From Batrachochytrium dendrobatidis JAM81 (taxonomy: Eukaryota > Chytridiomycota > Chytridiomycetes > Rhizophydiales), in contig NW_006281106.1 of NCBI RefSeq assembly GCF_000203795.2, forward strand, positions 625,302-689,301: a DNA stretch of 64,000 bases, in the 5' to 3' direction. Of the stretch, positions 1-21,915 are shown one piece after another (position 1 is the stretch's first letter; every line of letters starts with the position of its first letter). The translations under genes were made by a program, and so were the position numbers. The notes under the pieces are model-generated. The model was given only the letters and a program-made list of their open reading frames with translations, was not told where the DNA came from and made no database searches.

Positions 1-225
1 ACGCATTTATTCTCCTAGTTATTCTTATCTCTCTTGACATAGAATCAAAGCATCAGCCAAAATTAGTGAAGCATTCCACCGTTTTACTATTGAGGGAGAA
101 AAGAAGATAGCTGCCACCTAGGATATGTAGTCTAATAAACATGCGTAACATTCAGATTAATCAATGGATTTGAACCAATAGTTTACACACCATTGGCAAT
201 ACTTTTGCTGCCAAAAATCATTTCT

Positions 226-1463
226 TCAAATAATCAGACAGACAATATAAAAACTCACAGAATCAGATCGTGACTTTGTCACTGCAGAGCCCGATACTTT
301 CTTTTCTTTACTAGAATCTGCGTGCAATTGTTCACGAAGAACAGTGACATGAGCAACCAACCTCTCTAAAGAAGTGTGGGATGGTGAACCATGAAACGCT
401 ATTTCAATAATCAAGATTAGTCATGTTCGTATATGCAGCAACTCTATTCCTTTGTTACAATACCCCAACAAAAATACGTACCAAGAATATAGCTATTCAA
501 AGCCATTGCAACTTGCTCATTTCTAGATTTTGCCATATATTTTGACAATGGCGAAGTTTCTGGATTTGTATATGCAATCAGAGCCACAATATCCTGAAGT
601 GTTTCGTTGTATTTATCATTTTTGAATGCAAACTTTCCAAACTCTATTGGTATGAATCCAATCCCAGTCCAAAAGTTTACACAAAAACAAATCGGTTAAA
701 ATCTCTAGCATGCCAATATAAACCATCCAAGCCAATAAAGATTTACAAGCATACCTTCTTGCGCAAAATGAAGTGCTTCTAGTGCACTTCGACGAATACA
801 TTCAATAAACTGCTGGCATTGCAATGCAAAATAAACATCCATGGATTCAGGAGTGTCTGCATTCAAGATTCCTGGAAACGTTTCATTGCACAGTGCAATG
901 GCTTCGGTGAGTTTACCATTCAAGATAAGACGATATAACTTTCCACGAACTTCGAGGGTTTGAAGTGAGCCTTTGAAAGCGGATCTATCTGTTTTTCCAA
1001 GACATGAGTCGGCTATGGATTTGGAAGTAAAAGTACATGAAGCAGGAGCAGCAGTAGATACAGATGCTGCAGGCATAAAGTGTTGTGTGCGCGATAAACT
1101 AGATTCAGCCATAGTCAAGTCACCATCGCTGTCCGTTATAGTCATTGACGTTTCTTGATCAATATCCATGCAAGTCTTTGCACGAAGTCCAAGATTTTCC
1201 TTGCTCCGGAGACTAGAAGAACTATATGATTCCAGTTTATCCCCATGGCCCAAGACAGGGGTCACACCATCACCCAATACTCTGGAATCTACATCTGTCT
1301 TGTCGAGTCTGCATGCAGTACCAAAAGACCGAGCAGTGGACGAGTAGCAGTTGTGGATAAGATAGTCATATACAAGCATATTTATAACATCCTGTCCAGG
1401 AGAAGGAATGGTCTCGTACGCAAGAGCAGCCTGCTCATCATTAGGCATTGCTTCTGTAGCCAT
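226..1463 (-). CDS. LisH-CTLH-CRA domain protein, RanBPM/GID-complex like
   Basis: Proteins of this family are scaffold subunits of the GID/CTLH E3 ubiquitin ligase. The start ATG is at 1463. A LisH motif (DVINMLVYDYLIHNCYSSTA) lies at about residues 24-45. A CTLH segment follows after an acidic/serine linker (GKLYRLILNGKLTEAIALC; then LQCQQFIECIR). Splice sites join exon 1 (1463-755) to exon 2 (643-482), which encodes a CRA-type stretch (ALIAYTNPETSPLSKYM, then EQVAMALNSYIL), and to exon 3 (from 398). The CRA wording resembles RanBP9/Gid1 more than Gid8, yet no SPRY domain precedes LisH. The 3' end is uncertain: the frame reads to a stop at 226, but a GTGAGT donor near 260 could lead to a further exon. 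Family assignment is firm; orthology to GID1 is not. Confidence 0.75.
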
Positions 1464-1578
1464 TTCAAATCTTGGTCAACCCAAACAGTCGCATTTGCTA
1501 ATTTATATCCACTGCAGTCACGCGGAAGATATGAATAGAAGCCATCACACCAGTCTTGTATAGTTTAATCTTGTATTT

Positions 1579-1994
1579 GCTATCGCATTCACGTAAAACG
1601 GAACACAAAGTGTAATAAACTGCCATAAAATAGTGTCAGTTTATTGAACAATATTGAATTGCTGATTTTGTGCTCATTCTTGTATGAAAACTAAAGTCTT
1701 CAAATCAGCAGTCGCATCTCAATCTTCAACTCTTTCCTAAAAACTGAATATTATGGCATGAAAACAACCATTTCTTTCCCGAGACATACAATATTCTCTT
1801 GAATTAGAGCCCAGGAATATGTGTGAATTTTAGGATTGTGCAATGAATAATCTGTTCAAAACTATAGTTTATGTATCATACAGTGGATGTCGTGCCTATT
1901 GGGAATTGAAATGTCCAGCAGGAAAATGCAAAGATTCAACCATCGTCTATTTTAAAGCAACGACTGCAAGTATTCCATTTTACATGAATAAATC
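1579..1994 (+). repeat. TIR element copy 1 (intergenic, between RanBPM-like and NDFIP genes)
   Basis: The left end (CGCATTCACGTAAAACGGAA) and the right end (CATTTTACATGAATAAATC) match the two inverted ends of the dispersed family described in the findings. The interior (TTCAAAACTATAGTTTATG onward, near 1855) aligns with the interiors of copies at 24.6 and 61.9 kb. A 66-codon frame over it is not considered a gene. The rest of 1464-2071 holds only 5' flank of the upstream gene. Confidence 0.6.
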
Positions 1995-2071
1995 AATGAA
2001 TTGTAAAATCTGCTCAATTGGCATCATAAATCTTAGTATGTGAATTTGTTTAATAACTAATATATGGATAT

Positions 2072-3291
2072 TCAAGCAACAACCGGAAACGATGCTGGAG
2101 ATGCCTGAATCACATCCCTCATTCTGCTTGCACGAATATATTCTGCCAGCGATCGCACACAGATAAAAAGCCCAATAATCATGAGCAAAAATGCCGACCA
2201 TTCTCGTCGCTGTTTTTCCTCAACTGGGTCCACAGCGTATGCAGCATTGTATTGGTCATGATCTTCGGTAATAGATGTTTTATCTTTAATAAGAACACTC
2301 TGAGTAAAAAGTTAGGCGAATGAACAGCATAGAATGATAAATAGATAGCAATCAGGACTTACCACTCGGATAAGTGTTAGACCAAGGCCGCATTGAGCAC
2401 CGTACTTGGCTGCATGTGAAGTGGCCAACAATGATGTGATGAGAAATCCAAGGAAATCAAACGTCATGGATACAAACACATTGACGACAAATGCTAATGA
2501 ATCGCCAACAGGCATTCCTAAATGGTTTGAATAAATGAACAGGTAGTGTTAGAATAGAACATGATGGTTTACTACTACAGTAATCTTCGAGTGCCATAGA
2601 TTCATGCAGTTTGAGGGCGTATAGACAAGGATCAACTACTGGTAGTCTAATCCAAACTCAGGGCTCTAATCCAAAACCATCATACCATCAATCAAAACCT
2701 CGCCATCCTCAGTCATTCCTGTAGTGATGCTGGTATCAAAGTAGGGTGGGCTGGGGTCGCTCACAGCATCGGTATAGGAAGGCGGCTCAATTTCCTCATA
2801 AGCTTTGCCTTGTATTACATCTGGTTTGGCTGCCATATTAGCAAAAACACCATCTGTATGTTGTGGTGCAGGAATCCTTTGATTTGCTGATGGCTCACTA
2901 CTACCACTGGCATCCGGCAATAGTCCATCATTGCCATCCCTTGTCACTGGCCAGTCTTCCTTTCCTGAGAGTTCCTGCTCTACAAATTCATCAATATCAA
3001 TTGGGCTGTCCTGTCCAGCATCATACGCAGCCAAGGGTTCGTCCAGTTCCAAGTCGTCTCCCAAAAGAAGCTCTTCTTCTGTGAATTGACCGGCAGGTCT
3101 TTCATTTTGCTGATTATCTGAATCAACGTCATAATTGGCAACCTAATATAAACCGTTGCAACAAGCAAGAGTGAACAAACAGTCGCTAGCTCTAAGAACA
3201 TGAAAAATTCAAACCCAATGATGGTTTAAAACAACAGTGTATCCATACATATACAGTCAGTGTAGGTCTTTACCTTTTGGAAACTAGTCAT
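2072..3291 (-). CDS. NDFIP/Bsd2-family NEDD4-ligase adaptor, three-TM protein
   Basis: This family recruits Nedd4/Rsp5-type HECT ligases to Golgi and endosomal membrane cargo. Four exons (3291-3274, 3142-2686, 2517-2363, 2299-2072) sum to 858 nt, 285 residues. The cytosolic N-terminal half is acidic and carries one canonical PY motif (EIEPPSYTDAV) and a weaker SPPYF. The membrane region matches the family closely: DGMPVGDSLAFVVNVFVSMT, DFLGFLITSLLATSHAAKYG, then GLGLTLI, and after an exon junction a third segment (AFLLMIIGLFICV) followed by a basic tail. The start is the only ATG upstream of the first exon junction. It lies head-to-tail with its neighbours and shows no obvious shared regulation. 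Identity rests on the TM-domain pattern and the PY motif and is strong. Confidence 0.88.
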
Positions 3292-3577
3292 TGCTGCTGT
3301 TTGATTCGACAGAAACTGCAACTTCTAGCAAACTCAATGGTTGCGCTTGACACTATCACGTGATATGATAGAAATGATCGTAGACGATCACATGTTTTGG
3401 ATTGGCTTGTGTGTTGTGCCCAATGCAAACAAACTGTTGAAATGGCTTACCCTTATCAGCACTCCCAAGCATCACTTGCATATCCAGCCTAAAGCGGCTT
3501 TATTCAATAAAAACTATTTCTACTCAACTCGACCCCAAAAATTCGGAACTACTATTACTAAGCGTCTATTAACGCCA

Positions 3578-4109
3578 TTATGATTCTGAGATATTAGCCA
3601 ATTGTTTGAGCTGAACTGTATCCAAGGTTGCAGATGCAAGCTAAAATACCACAATCAGCCATTTAAATTACTGTTAATTTAGAACACGGCAGAATCAGTA
3701 TTTGGAATTGATGGTCAAGAGTTGGTTCAAGTTGCTCCTTACCATATCCAGCAACACGCTCACTTTAAAATGCAATAATTGATTTTCTCCCTCGAGCATT
3801 CTATTTCGTTCCGTCAAATCTCGAGCTTGCTTTCCTCCAGATTCTATAGTCTAATCATGTTAGAAACTGATCGTTTTTATCCTGTGATAAAGGGAATTAA
3901 CACTGAGACTTGCCTTGATACCACTGATGATGCTCGTAGCACAATACTTCATCGCCGAGCTGCATTTTGATGGGATGGCTAGCATTCTCATCTAAAACAC
4001 CACCAATTTGAAGCTTTGCCGGCCTAATAGTGAAATGGGTTATTCAATTTGTAAAACCCCAATAAAACGGGTCAGTATACTGCATAAATATAGGGTTGAT
4101 TTGGTTCAT
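3578..4109 (-). CDS. CBY1: Chibby-family basal-body protein
   Basis: Chibby is a small coiled-coil protein of the distal centriole/basal body and ciliary base; in animals it also binds beta-catenin. Four exons (4109-4081, 4023-3914, 3843-3743, 3640-3578) give 303 nt, 100 residues. The central segment (MQLGDEVLCYEHHQWYQ) corresponds to the family's 'L.FENGQW' region. It is followed by the diagnostic coiled coil (DLTERNRMLEGENQLLHFKV, then SVLLDML). The intron at 3913-3844 starts with GC (AG|GCAAGT), a GC-AG intron; using it restores both frame and family alignment. An alternative ATG at 4085 is in frame. The gene is shorter than animal Chibby (about 126 residues) because the N-terminal basic segment is reduced. 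It fits a flagellated organism. Confidence 0.8.
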
Positions 4110-4730
4110 GTCGACCAGATACTGGATACTGGTTTGTTTCACAACAGTAAACTATCTCAATTACAATTTATTTAAACAAATTTTAATATATACCCTGCAG
4201 ACCAGCGTCTTGTATGTTTTCGTACATTATCCCAAAGATTTGACATTGTTGGTTAAACTCAATTTATTACTGATGCTATCTAGTCGAGTGTTCAAATGGT
4301 TGATTCGCGTCTACAAATAACTTCGTGTTATAAACAAACTTTGTTGGATTTGTCTATTTGGCCAAGCCAGTTTTATTACATCTACTCCTCACTATCCATC
4401 ATTCTCATGATTACACAATCTTTGAATTGCCATTTTCAACCGTAAATGCTTCTACATTTCAACAGTCACCGCTCTTTTGGTAGACATGCATTGTATGATC
4501 ATCAAGTTTGGAACTAGACTCGTTCATTTCATTTCAATCCAGATATTGGGTTTGACTATTCTGTTGTTGTCAATCCATCCCTCTTTGTTGTATCCTAAAT
4601 ATCACAGATGGATCGATTTATTGGTTTCGCTCTACCATCTGGACTTGTATCAAACGCCGATTTATCCATACTCGCGACTAAACCAATTTTTATCGGATAC
4701 AAATCTGCAACCAAGCAATTCAAACTTGGT
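4110..4730. other. Intergenic stretch with a partial TIR-element interior
   Basis: No gene is supported between the Chibby start and the Stt4 stop. Around 4475-4570, minus orientation, the sequence matches the interior of the dispersed element (reverse complement contains ATATCTGGATTGAAATGAA, compare 24.65 kb). Neither terminal repeat is clear here. The open frames seen on both strands at 4477-4796 overlap each other and look fortuitous. Confidence 0.45.
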
Positions 4731-13122
<8,392 letters not shown>

Positions 13123-13419
13123 GCACATGACGGCATAACAGCCAAATCTTCGTTTTCAAATAAACAATCATTCATCCCGTATTCAAACATCCTCGCAACA
13201 CACCTATAGAACATATTGGCTGTCCTGTTGCTGCTATTTGCCAGGTTCGAGTTTGCAGCAGTTTGAAAGTAAATCCACTACTCACGTGATGCATTGATTC
13301 CACTGCACTGATTCCATTGCACTGATTTTCAATTGTAAATTGAAATAACACAAATTCAACCAAATCTTACATAAAACAACACATTTGTAATTAAACCTCA
13401 AAATCAAATGTAAAGTGTT

Positions 13420-14830
<1,411 letters not shown>

Positions 14831-15558
14831 TGCACTTTTAATTAATAATTTCAATAAACAGGCAGTGATTCCTTGTGCTGTAACCCAATTATTAACTAGA
14901 GGTTAGAATACAGCTGCTAATAGAGTCGATTATTTTTTTTGAAAACTACAGCGCTCGCCAAATGTAATGAATAAAAAGTTTTATAAATTTACAGCTCAAG
15001 ACAAAAGGAATGAGAACACGGAAATATTTATACTCGACCCGATTTCATTATGACTTGGAAACATTCTGATAGCATCAAGCAGGCTGTTGTGATATTACAC
15101 GATTGTTCTGAATTAGCGTGCGGAATGTATATATGTGAAGTGGTAAAACCCGTGTTGGAACAAGACCAGATGAGTGACATCTTATATTGGATCGACAGGA
15201 TCAACAAACTAGTCATGCCAACAAGCCAGATTGTCATGATACAGAAAACACGAACAATAGATGCTCATTCCACTCAAATCAGCACTGCTTTCATCCAAGT
15301 CAAATATTACAAGTAATCATTGGGTGATTGTGCAATATATGGCTATTTCAAAAACAAGGTTCAAAGTCATAGTTTGATCTGAGCATCATGTAATGAACAC
15401 CTGTTTTAAAAATTGAAAATGTCTATTAAAGAAGCAGTAGTCAATGTCTAGTAGGAAACAAAGAATATGTAACCACAGCAAAGTCACTGCAAGATAGTGC
15501 TTCATTTTACGCGAATACAACTGTAAAATAAATCATTTGTATAAACCTTTATTCTTGA
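14831..15558. repeat. Intergenic repeats: family-2 segment and TIR-element end
   Basis: No confident gene. The stretch 15050-15310 (plus strand, 88-codon frame) shares a clear block with 53.8 kb (GATCAACAAACTAGTCATG against GATTAACAAACTGATCGTG, then AATAGATxCTxxTxCCAxTCAAATCA). The stretch 15320-15525 matches the right half of the TIR family and ends in CATTTTACGCGAATACAACT. A matching left terminus was not found. The 88-codon frame is therefore read as repeat-derived. Confidence 0.5.
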
Positions 15559-18500
15559 TTATTTGACTCTTAGTCGTCGTTGGCATATTTTATCCAAAAA
15601 GGCAACAATTTCCAAGGAAGAAGCTGCAGACAAAAGCATAGGATTGCTAGTGTTGCCTTTTAGCGAAAGAACCTGCTTCATCTCATCCAAAGTTTGCAGC
15701 ATCTCGGTAGCAATATCCTCTGTATTCTCACAGAGTGTCTGGCATACAAACAATTGTGAAAGAAGAAGCAACAATAACCCTTCAATGATCTGTATACATA
15801 CTTCGCAATCCGACCGCTGTCGAATAGTCAGAGTAGATCGAGTTGACGATTCCATAAATCCAAGAATTTGTCGAATGAGACTAAAAAGCGTACCAAACGA
15901 ACTGGTTTCATCTCGTACCAAAGTCAGTTTCTGAAGCAACACGAGACTGTTGGTTGTATTATGAATGGTAATATCACTTCCTGACAGCATGGCAGTCTCT
16001 GCATTCGTTGTAATGACAAGCAAAGATATTAAGTTGCGAGTAATACGCCGCATTTTGATATGAATATGCTCAGATTCAAGTTGAGCTGGAGCTACATCTC
16101 CAGTAGTAGCTGTCCTATTGGAACGTATTGCAAAATCACATATAGCTGCAAGTTCCAATGGACTAGAAAACAGATGTGTAAAGTACGAGAGTATATAAAG
16201 GGATGCATTTTGTAGTGTCGATAGAATCTCGGGTTCCTGATATCCTAGTGTATGTGAGCGTGCTCCAAGAACCTGCGTCAACGAAAGTACTAATTCTGAG
16301 GCGTGTTCCAGTTCACTTATGTTGGAAAAAAGTATAGGTCCAGTAGCAACAGCTTCAAATGTAGATAGCAGGTTCGGCATAAGCAGTTTTAAAATGGAAA
16401 TAAGCTCAAATGCAAACTGTGGACTATGTCCAAGAGCATCGAGCATCTGTGTTAAAATTGAAAGTGTGAGTCCCCATGAACGATGCATCCTGGCAGAGAC
16501 TTGCAGAGTGATTGTACCAACAATGCCATTGATCATTTGAGAGGCAAACGCAGAGCTGGAAATAGCCGTCAAAATGCCTTCAATTGCAAGCCTTTCTGCA
16601 AACCTTGGATTTGAGGAAATGCACAGAATCGTATTTAAAATCATATCAAATGATTCTGGGCAATGTTCAAAAAATGGTGTGTCTGCCTTGGAGATAATAT
16701 TCAGCATCAAAGGAATGATCTGGAATCGATCGAATGAAGATAGCCATACAGAAGAACGCAACTCTTTCAACTCTAAAAGCTCAATCATGAGAGCGTGTCC
16801 AATCCGTAAATGAGAATTATGTGTGTCTGTCAGATCGGCCGATAAAACAAACGAAAGCGCTTGACATATAAATGATACTAGTTGCTCGCAAACTTCAGCA
16901 ATTCGTGTTTCCGAAACAGACGAGTCTGTGCCCTTGTTTTTGAGATATTTTTCACTGATTGAATGTATAAGCAGCAGTGCAGACATTAATAGCTCGATAT
17001 GAAACTCGTAAATAGACAGATATCCCACTGGACCTAGTCCGTATGGTGATGGCGAGGTTAAAGCAACTTGAATGCTGCCAATTAATTGTAAATGCTCAGA
17101 AACTGCCAATGCATTGCCTTGAAAGGGCTCTGCTGATGCAGTTAGTGTCTTGGATCGGATCCACGAAATAGTTAAAACTCGAATCATACGCGCACAGAGT
17201 GTGCGATACCGAAGTATAACAGGCTCGGAACGTTTGTCATTATTCAATAGTGTGGTAAGACTGACAATGAGTTGAAAAGTATGGGATTCTTCAGCTAATT
17301 TGTTTGAGCGATGTGAGCCTTTTTTTGGCCAAATGATATCCCAAAGTTGGACGCAGAGCACTTCGATAGAAAATTCCATGGATTGTAATAATTGCAAAAA
17401 GGAATCTGCACGAGACCATTCCCAATTCAACTTTCCCAGATATTGGAGAGTTTTTTTGCGGTTGGAAAACAAACTACTTGGTGGAAATACGCCTTGTGTA
17501 CTATTGGTTGCCACAAACTGTCTAGCCAAAACGTCAATGTCAAACATGTAGCGTTTTCCAAACAGGCTTTGACGGCTAAATGTGGCGGTTTGAGGAATGC
17601 AATATAGACTCAGATTAACAGGCGGATGTTCCTGCTTAACTAATGAATGCACAGCTTCAAATGAACCACTGCCCAAAGGAAAAGGCTCATTATTGAATAT
17701 AACTGCAAATAAATCTTTTGATAGAAACGCATCGCCAACAAGTTTCTGAATCATGGAGCGATGAGCATCGCTAATACCAGCTACTCCAATTGAAAAATAG
17801 GCCTCCAAAGTCAAAATATGCAGGGCAAATGATTGCAAGGAATTTAATACGCACGGGATGAGATCATTTTGAGCTGACATTTGTACAGGCTCTGTATCGT
17901 CTGCTGATTTGCACTGTGACAAGACTTCTACTGATGTGACGGTAAGCATGCTATGCAAAATGTTCCAAAGAAACTTTGACTGGCGGAAAAAACTCAACGT
18001 ATTGCGGTGATCTAGAGCATTTTGCCAAATCAAGTCAAAAAGACGCATGCTAGAAACAAGAACAAAGGGATGAAAGATAAGCCCCTGCTTCCAATCTGTA
18101 ATAATATCCATAACTGCTAGAATTAATGGTGACTGTTTTTTTTCTGATGTGGTACCGCTATTGGCGGATTTAGCAGCAATGGGATGTAATGCAGGACGGT
18201 AAAAATCAGTGATACTGGCTGTTCCTGGTGCAAAAAGCAAGGCTGAGAGTCCAGGTTGAGATTTCAAAGCAGTCGTGACAAAGTGAAGTACCGCATCTTG
18301 CATCTCAGAGTTATACCTAATAGTTGCTCCATCGTTTCGTACAATCCGGCTAAGAGAATCAGCAAATGCTTGAGCGTCTTTTCCAAAGTATCCAACAAAA
18401 GAAACTGATTTTGAGTGCACATCTGATGTAGCCTGGCACACAAGCGTCAAAAGGTGTATGGCCTCTTTGGAAAGATTTAGATTATGTTCGTAAAATACAT

Positions 18501-21500
18501 ATCGGCCAACAATATGTACTAAATCAACAGGACTGCTGGCACTACGCTTGATTGTGCGATCTAGCAGCATGTTCTCCAATACCGACAAAGGTCTGCCAAA
18601 CTTGATTCGACATAATATTAATGAACCAGCAAACCGCAAACTATCAGTAACGCAACGCTCCAATAGATTTGCCTCGACTGATCGATGGTGACGGTGCAAA
18701 TACAACAACGATTCATTCCCCGTTCCAATCAGTTCTAAAAGTGCACTTGCATACTGTGAAGAATCTGCTTGAAGAAAGGCGTTGACTACAAAGGCATATG
18801 AACTTGCGGGAGTCATGTCTGTGGAAATCGTATTGCCTTTCAAACTCGCAAACTTCTCATTAGCCCAGCACACATGGTCAAGGATCTTGTTGAATGCTGC
18901 TAAAATGCTGACACCGATTTGAAATTTGTCGGAAATATTTTGATATCGCCACGAACGATAAGTTGGAAACACATCGTAAATCAGAAATGACAAGATAGAT
19001 TGTAAAACCTCTGTTCGTGATGCAACATCATCAAACAACCCGTCACGCTGGTAAGAATCTGCTTTAGTATTAGCGGCGCGTTGTGTATCAAAAGACTCTA
19101 AAATATCCATTGAATCAAAATATGACCACTTGGCTTGTAAGGTACCTTGCGAATCATCCAAAAGATCCTGAAATAGAAGCAAAAATGACTTGGTAGCAAG
19201 GTATGATCCAGAAGATCGCTCCAGTGGCAAAATTGATCGTTGAATGTAACTGGTAGATGGTTGTTGCGGAGCCAACGGTGTTATAGAGTAGTGGGGTAAA
19301 AGCATGTGAGAACGGAGATGCCGCCACACCAGACTTGGATAATGAGCCAAAAGAAGTCTAAGAGTGTCAAGGCAATATGTGACTAGCTCAAGATGTGGCG
19401 ATTGCTGTAGACACACTCTGTCAAGAATCAAAGATAAGAGAGCAACCAAACGTTCTTCCGGACGCTGTTTTTCTGATCGCTCTGAATTATGTGTAGGTGC
19501 GTACTGTTTCAGCAAAGAGCACTCGCTTAAATGCACCATCAAAGCATTGACAGTGGATCTAGCTGCATGACTGAAAAAAATACTCAGAAACTTTAGAATT
19601 GCAAGTGTAGTTTCGCCAGTGCCTATTAAGGGGCCAGGAGCCAATGCGTCGTCAATATGGTTTGATTTAAAAAGAAAAGACTCTAGCAGGACTTCAAAAA
19701 GCACCCACGCAGAGTAATGCATGTTTAAAATCACGGTTCCTTCGCCAGAAAGAGTTGCCAATGTGCCCACCGGAGCACAAAAAGACACAGAACGAGAGCC
19801 AAATACTAGTGGGCCTCCAGTCCAATGAAACTGCTCGCCAAATACACCATTCGGCGCTGGTTCGTATCCGCTACGAAGTAAATCAGAAAATGATGTGATT
19901 TCCGAAAGATACGCCAAAGTCACTACAGACGTTTCAGCACTAGAGGTGAGCGAGCCAACAAGTTCAAGAAAATGAGAAAATTCAATTGGAAAGTGCCTGC
20001 GGGTTGAATCGAGAAGTGATCGACGCTCATCTACAGGGTAATCCTCATCCCAAAATTGCTTGCAAAGTTCTCCTTCTCCAGAAAAAAGCTTCGACATGCA
20101 ATTAACCAGTATATTTCTTTTTGGTAATGAAGGCACGTTCTGGGTCGTAAAAAAGGCCATAAAAACACCTTTTAAAATACTCTTGAGAGCTGCACAACTT
20201 CCAATTTCGCCGTGATAGGGCGATTGACCAAGCGACTGTAATAGTCCCTCAAAGACATTTTGTGAAAGATACGAATGCTGTAAAAGTCGCTGCGGACCAT
20301 GATCTGAAACTGAGCTGTTGTCTCGTATCTTCAAGAGGAAATCGCGCGCAGAGCCAGTGGGGATAGCTGGAATGCGCAAAACAAGCACTTGCTGAAAAAT
20401 GGCCCATGACATATTAGCCAGAGCATCGAAATTTCCAGGTAAATGTGAAGGTCTGTCTTGAAGAGAACTCCATATGGTATCTGCCATGTCTGAGAAGAGT
20501 GCAGGAATCTGATCATAGTCTGCCGAATCATCGAATAGCTGGGTCGAGTGGTTAAAATCGATGCAATTTTCAAAGCGAAATGTTTCAGCACAAACAACAT
20601 TGCATAGGTGGTTAAGATATGACATGCGCTTATGCTGCGTTTCTTTAAAATAAGATCTATTTGGCTGATCTACGCCAAAAGAAAATTGGTACAACGTAGA
20701 ATAAACCGATGTGATGGAAAATGGAGAACACGGCACTCTAACATAAAATAGCAACACTAAAATCTCGGCAAGTGCAATCTGTTCTTCCAGGTTTTGACAA
20801 GACCAGATATGGGCTAGATCTGGATCTACTTGGAAGTGTGTAGGAATGTTTTTTACCCCAGTTGCAGTAAGTTGTGATAAGATACGACTATAAAACAAAG
20901 CTCCATCGTCAGAAGCTGCAGATAAAATATTTTCCAGACTCTCTGATACAATTTGATGATGGAAATGCGACGGATCATAAGATATACGAAGCATGGTGGC
21001 CAAAACAGATAGCTTGTTGAGACGCTCATGAAAATAATAATCCTGAACAAACGCAAAGGTTTCATCGTCGTACTAGAGTATTGCCATTAAAGTACATGAA
21101 ATAGAACACTCGTTACAGATATTTCGTATTTTAGTATACAGGTTGCATTCTGGAATACTTTCTACCTTTGGTTTTCCCTCGCTGACTATGGCTCGAAGTG
21201 AGACTGGAGTCAGCTCCACATGCTCAATACACTCTCGTAGAATAAGAAGACATTGCACTTGGTCAAGATCAAAATGGTCACTCATTCTCAAGAGAAAGGC
21301 CAGCTCTTTATCGTCACATATGGTCAACTTGATGTTTTGTAGTTGGATCTGCTTGGACTCGACTAGACTGCGAGATGCCGACGATGGAGGTTGATAGTAG
21401 TTTACACCAAGGATATGAAAGGGTTCATACTCGACTAGACTACTGTGCAGATCTTTTGATGAGAAGACTGGATCTTCAAGAGCTCTTAGCAACGACTGGC

Positions 21501-21650
21501 AGGAACTGTTCACCAGCCCATCATACGAACACGATAAAATGCTAATTAGCACGAACTACTGTCGGATCACTCATGACATGATTGCATTCAATGCTCAACT
21601 CACATGGTCGTCTTGAACAGTTTATTCGGAGAATACTTGGCAGTTGTCAT
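15559..21650 (-). CDS. NUP188: Nucleoporin Nup188
   Basis: Nup188 is a large alpha-solenoid scaffold of the inner ring of the nuclear pore. Three exons (21650-21604, 21541-21166, 21072-15559) sum to 5,937 nt, 1,978 residues, close to the usual 1,700-2,000. Family landmarks in order: VQDYYFHERLNKLSVLATML near the N-terminus; the SH3-like region APVGTLATLSGEGTVILNMH followed by SAWVLFEVLLESFL; TYRSWRYQNISDKFQIGVSI; FVGYFGKDAQAFADSLSRI; and TTALKSQPGLSALLF. These match Nup188 rather than Nup192/205. ATG at 21650 was chosen because its 47-nt exon (MTTAKYSPNKLFKTT) ends at a GTGAGT donor in the correct phase; the downstream open frame has no ATG of its own. Both introns are at the extreme 5' end and the rest is one 5.5-kb exon. 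Confidence 0.9.
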
Positions 21651-21915
21651 TCTATCAACCGAATGCGCCTGGTTGGGCATAAACAGTCAAGTTCTGGTTT
21701 GATTTTTGTTGAAATTCCGTCAGAAATCCAAACTTGTTCAAAATATTATTGCTTTCCATTTTCCATTTTGGAAACTAATATGATTGCAAGTTTCATTAAA
21801 CACTCCAGTATAAATCAACCAGTTTCATCAATATTCCATGTTTTAAACAGGATATAACACTCCAAAATACTATTATTGTCTTGTAAAAAAGCTCAAGACA
21901 TTTTGGACTTGAAAG

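Noticed and set aside
1843..2043. 66-codon plus-strand open frame
   Set aside because: It lies within a TIR-element copy, shares its sequence with non-coding copies, and has no motif.
15050..15316. 88-codon plus-strand open frame resembling a small gene
   Set aside because: It shares blocks with broken sequence at 53.8 kb and is next to a TIR-element end; read as repeat-derived.
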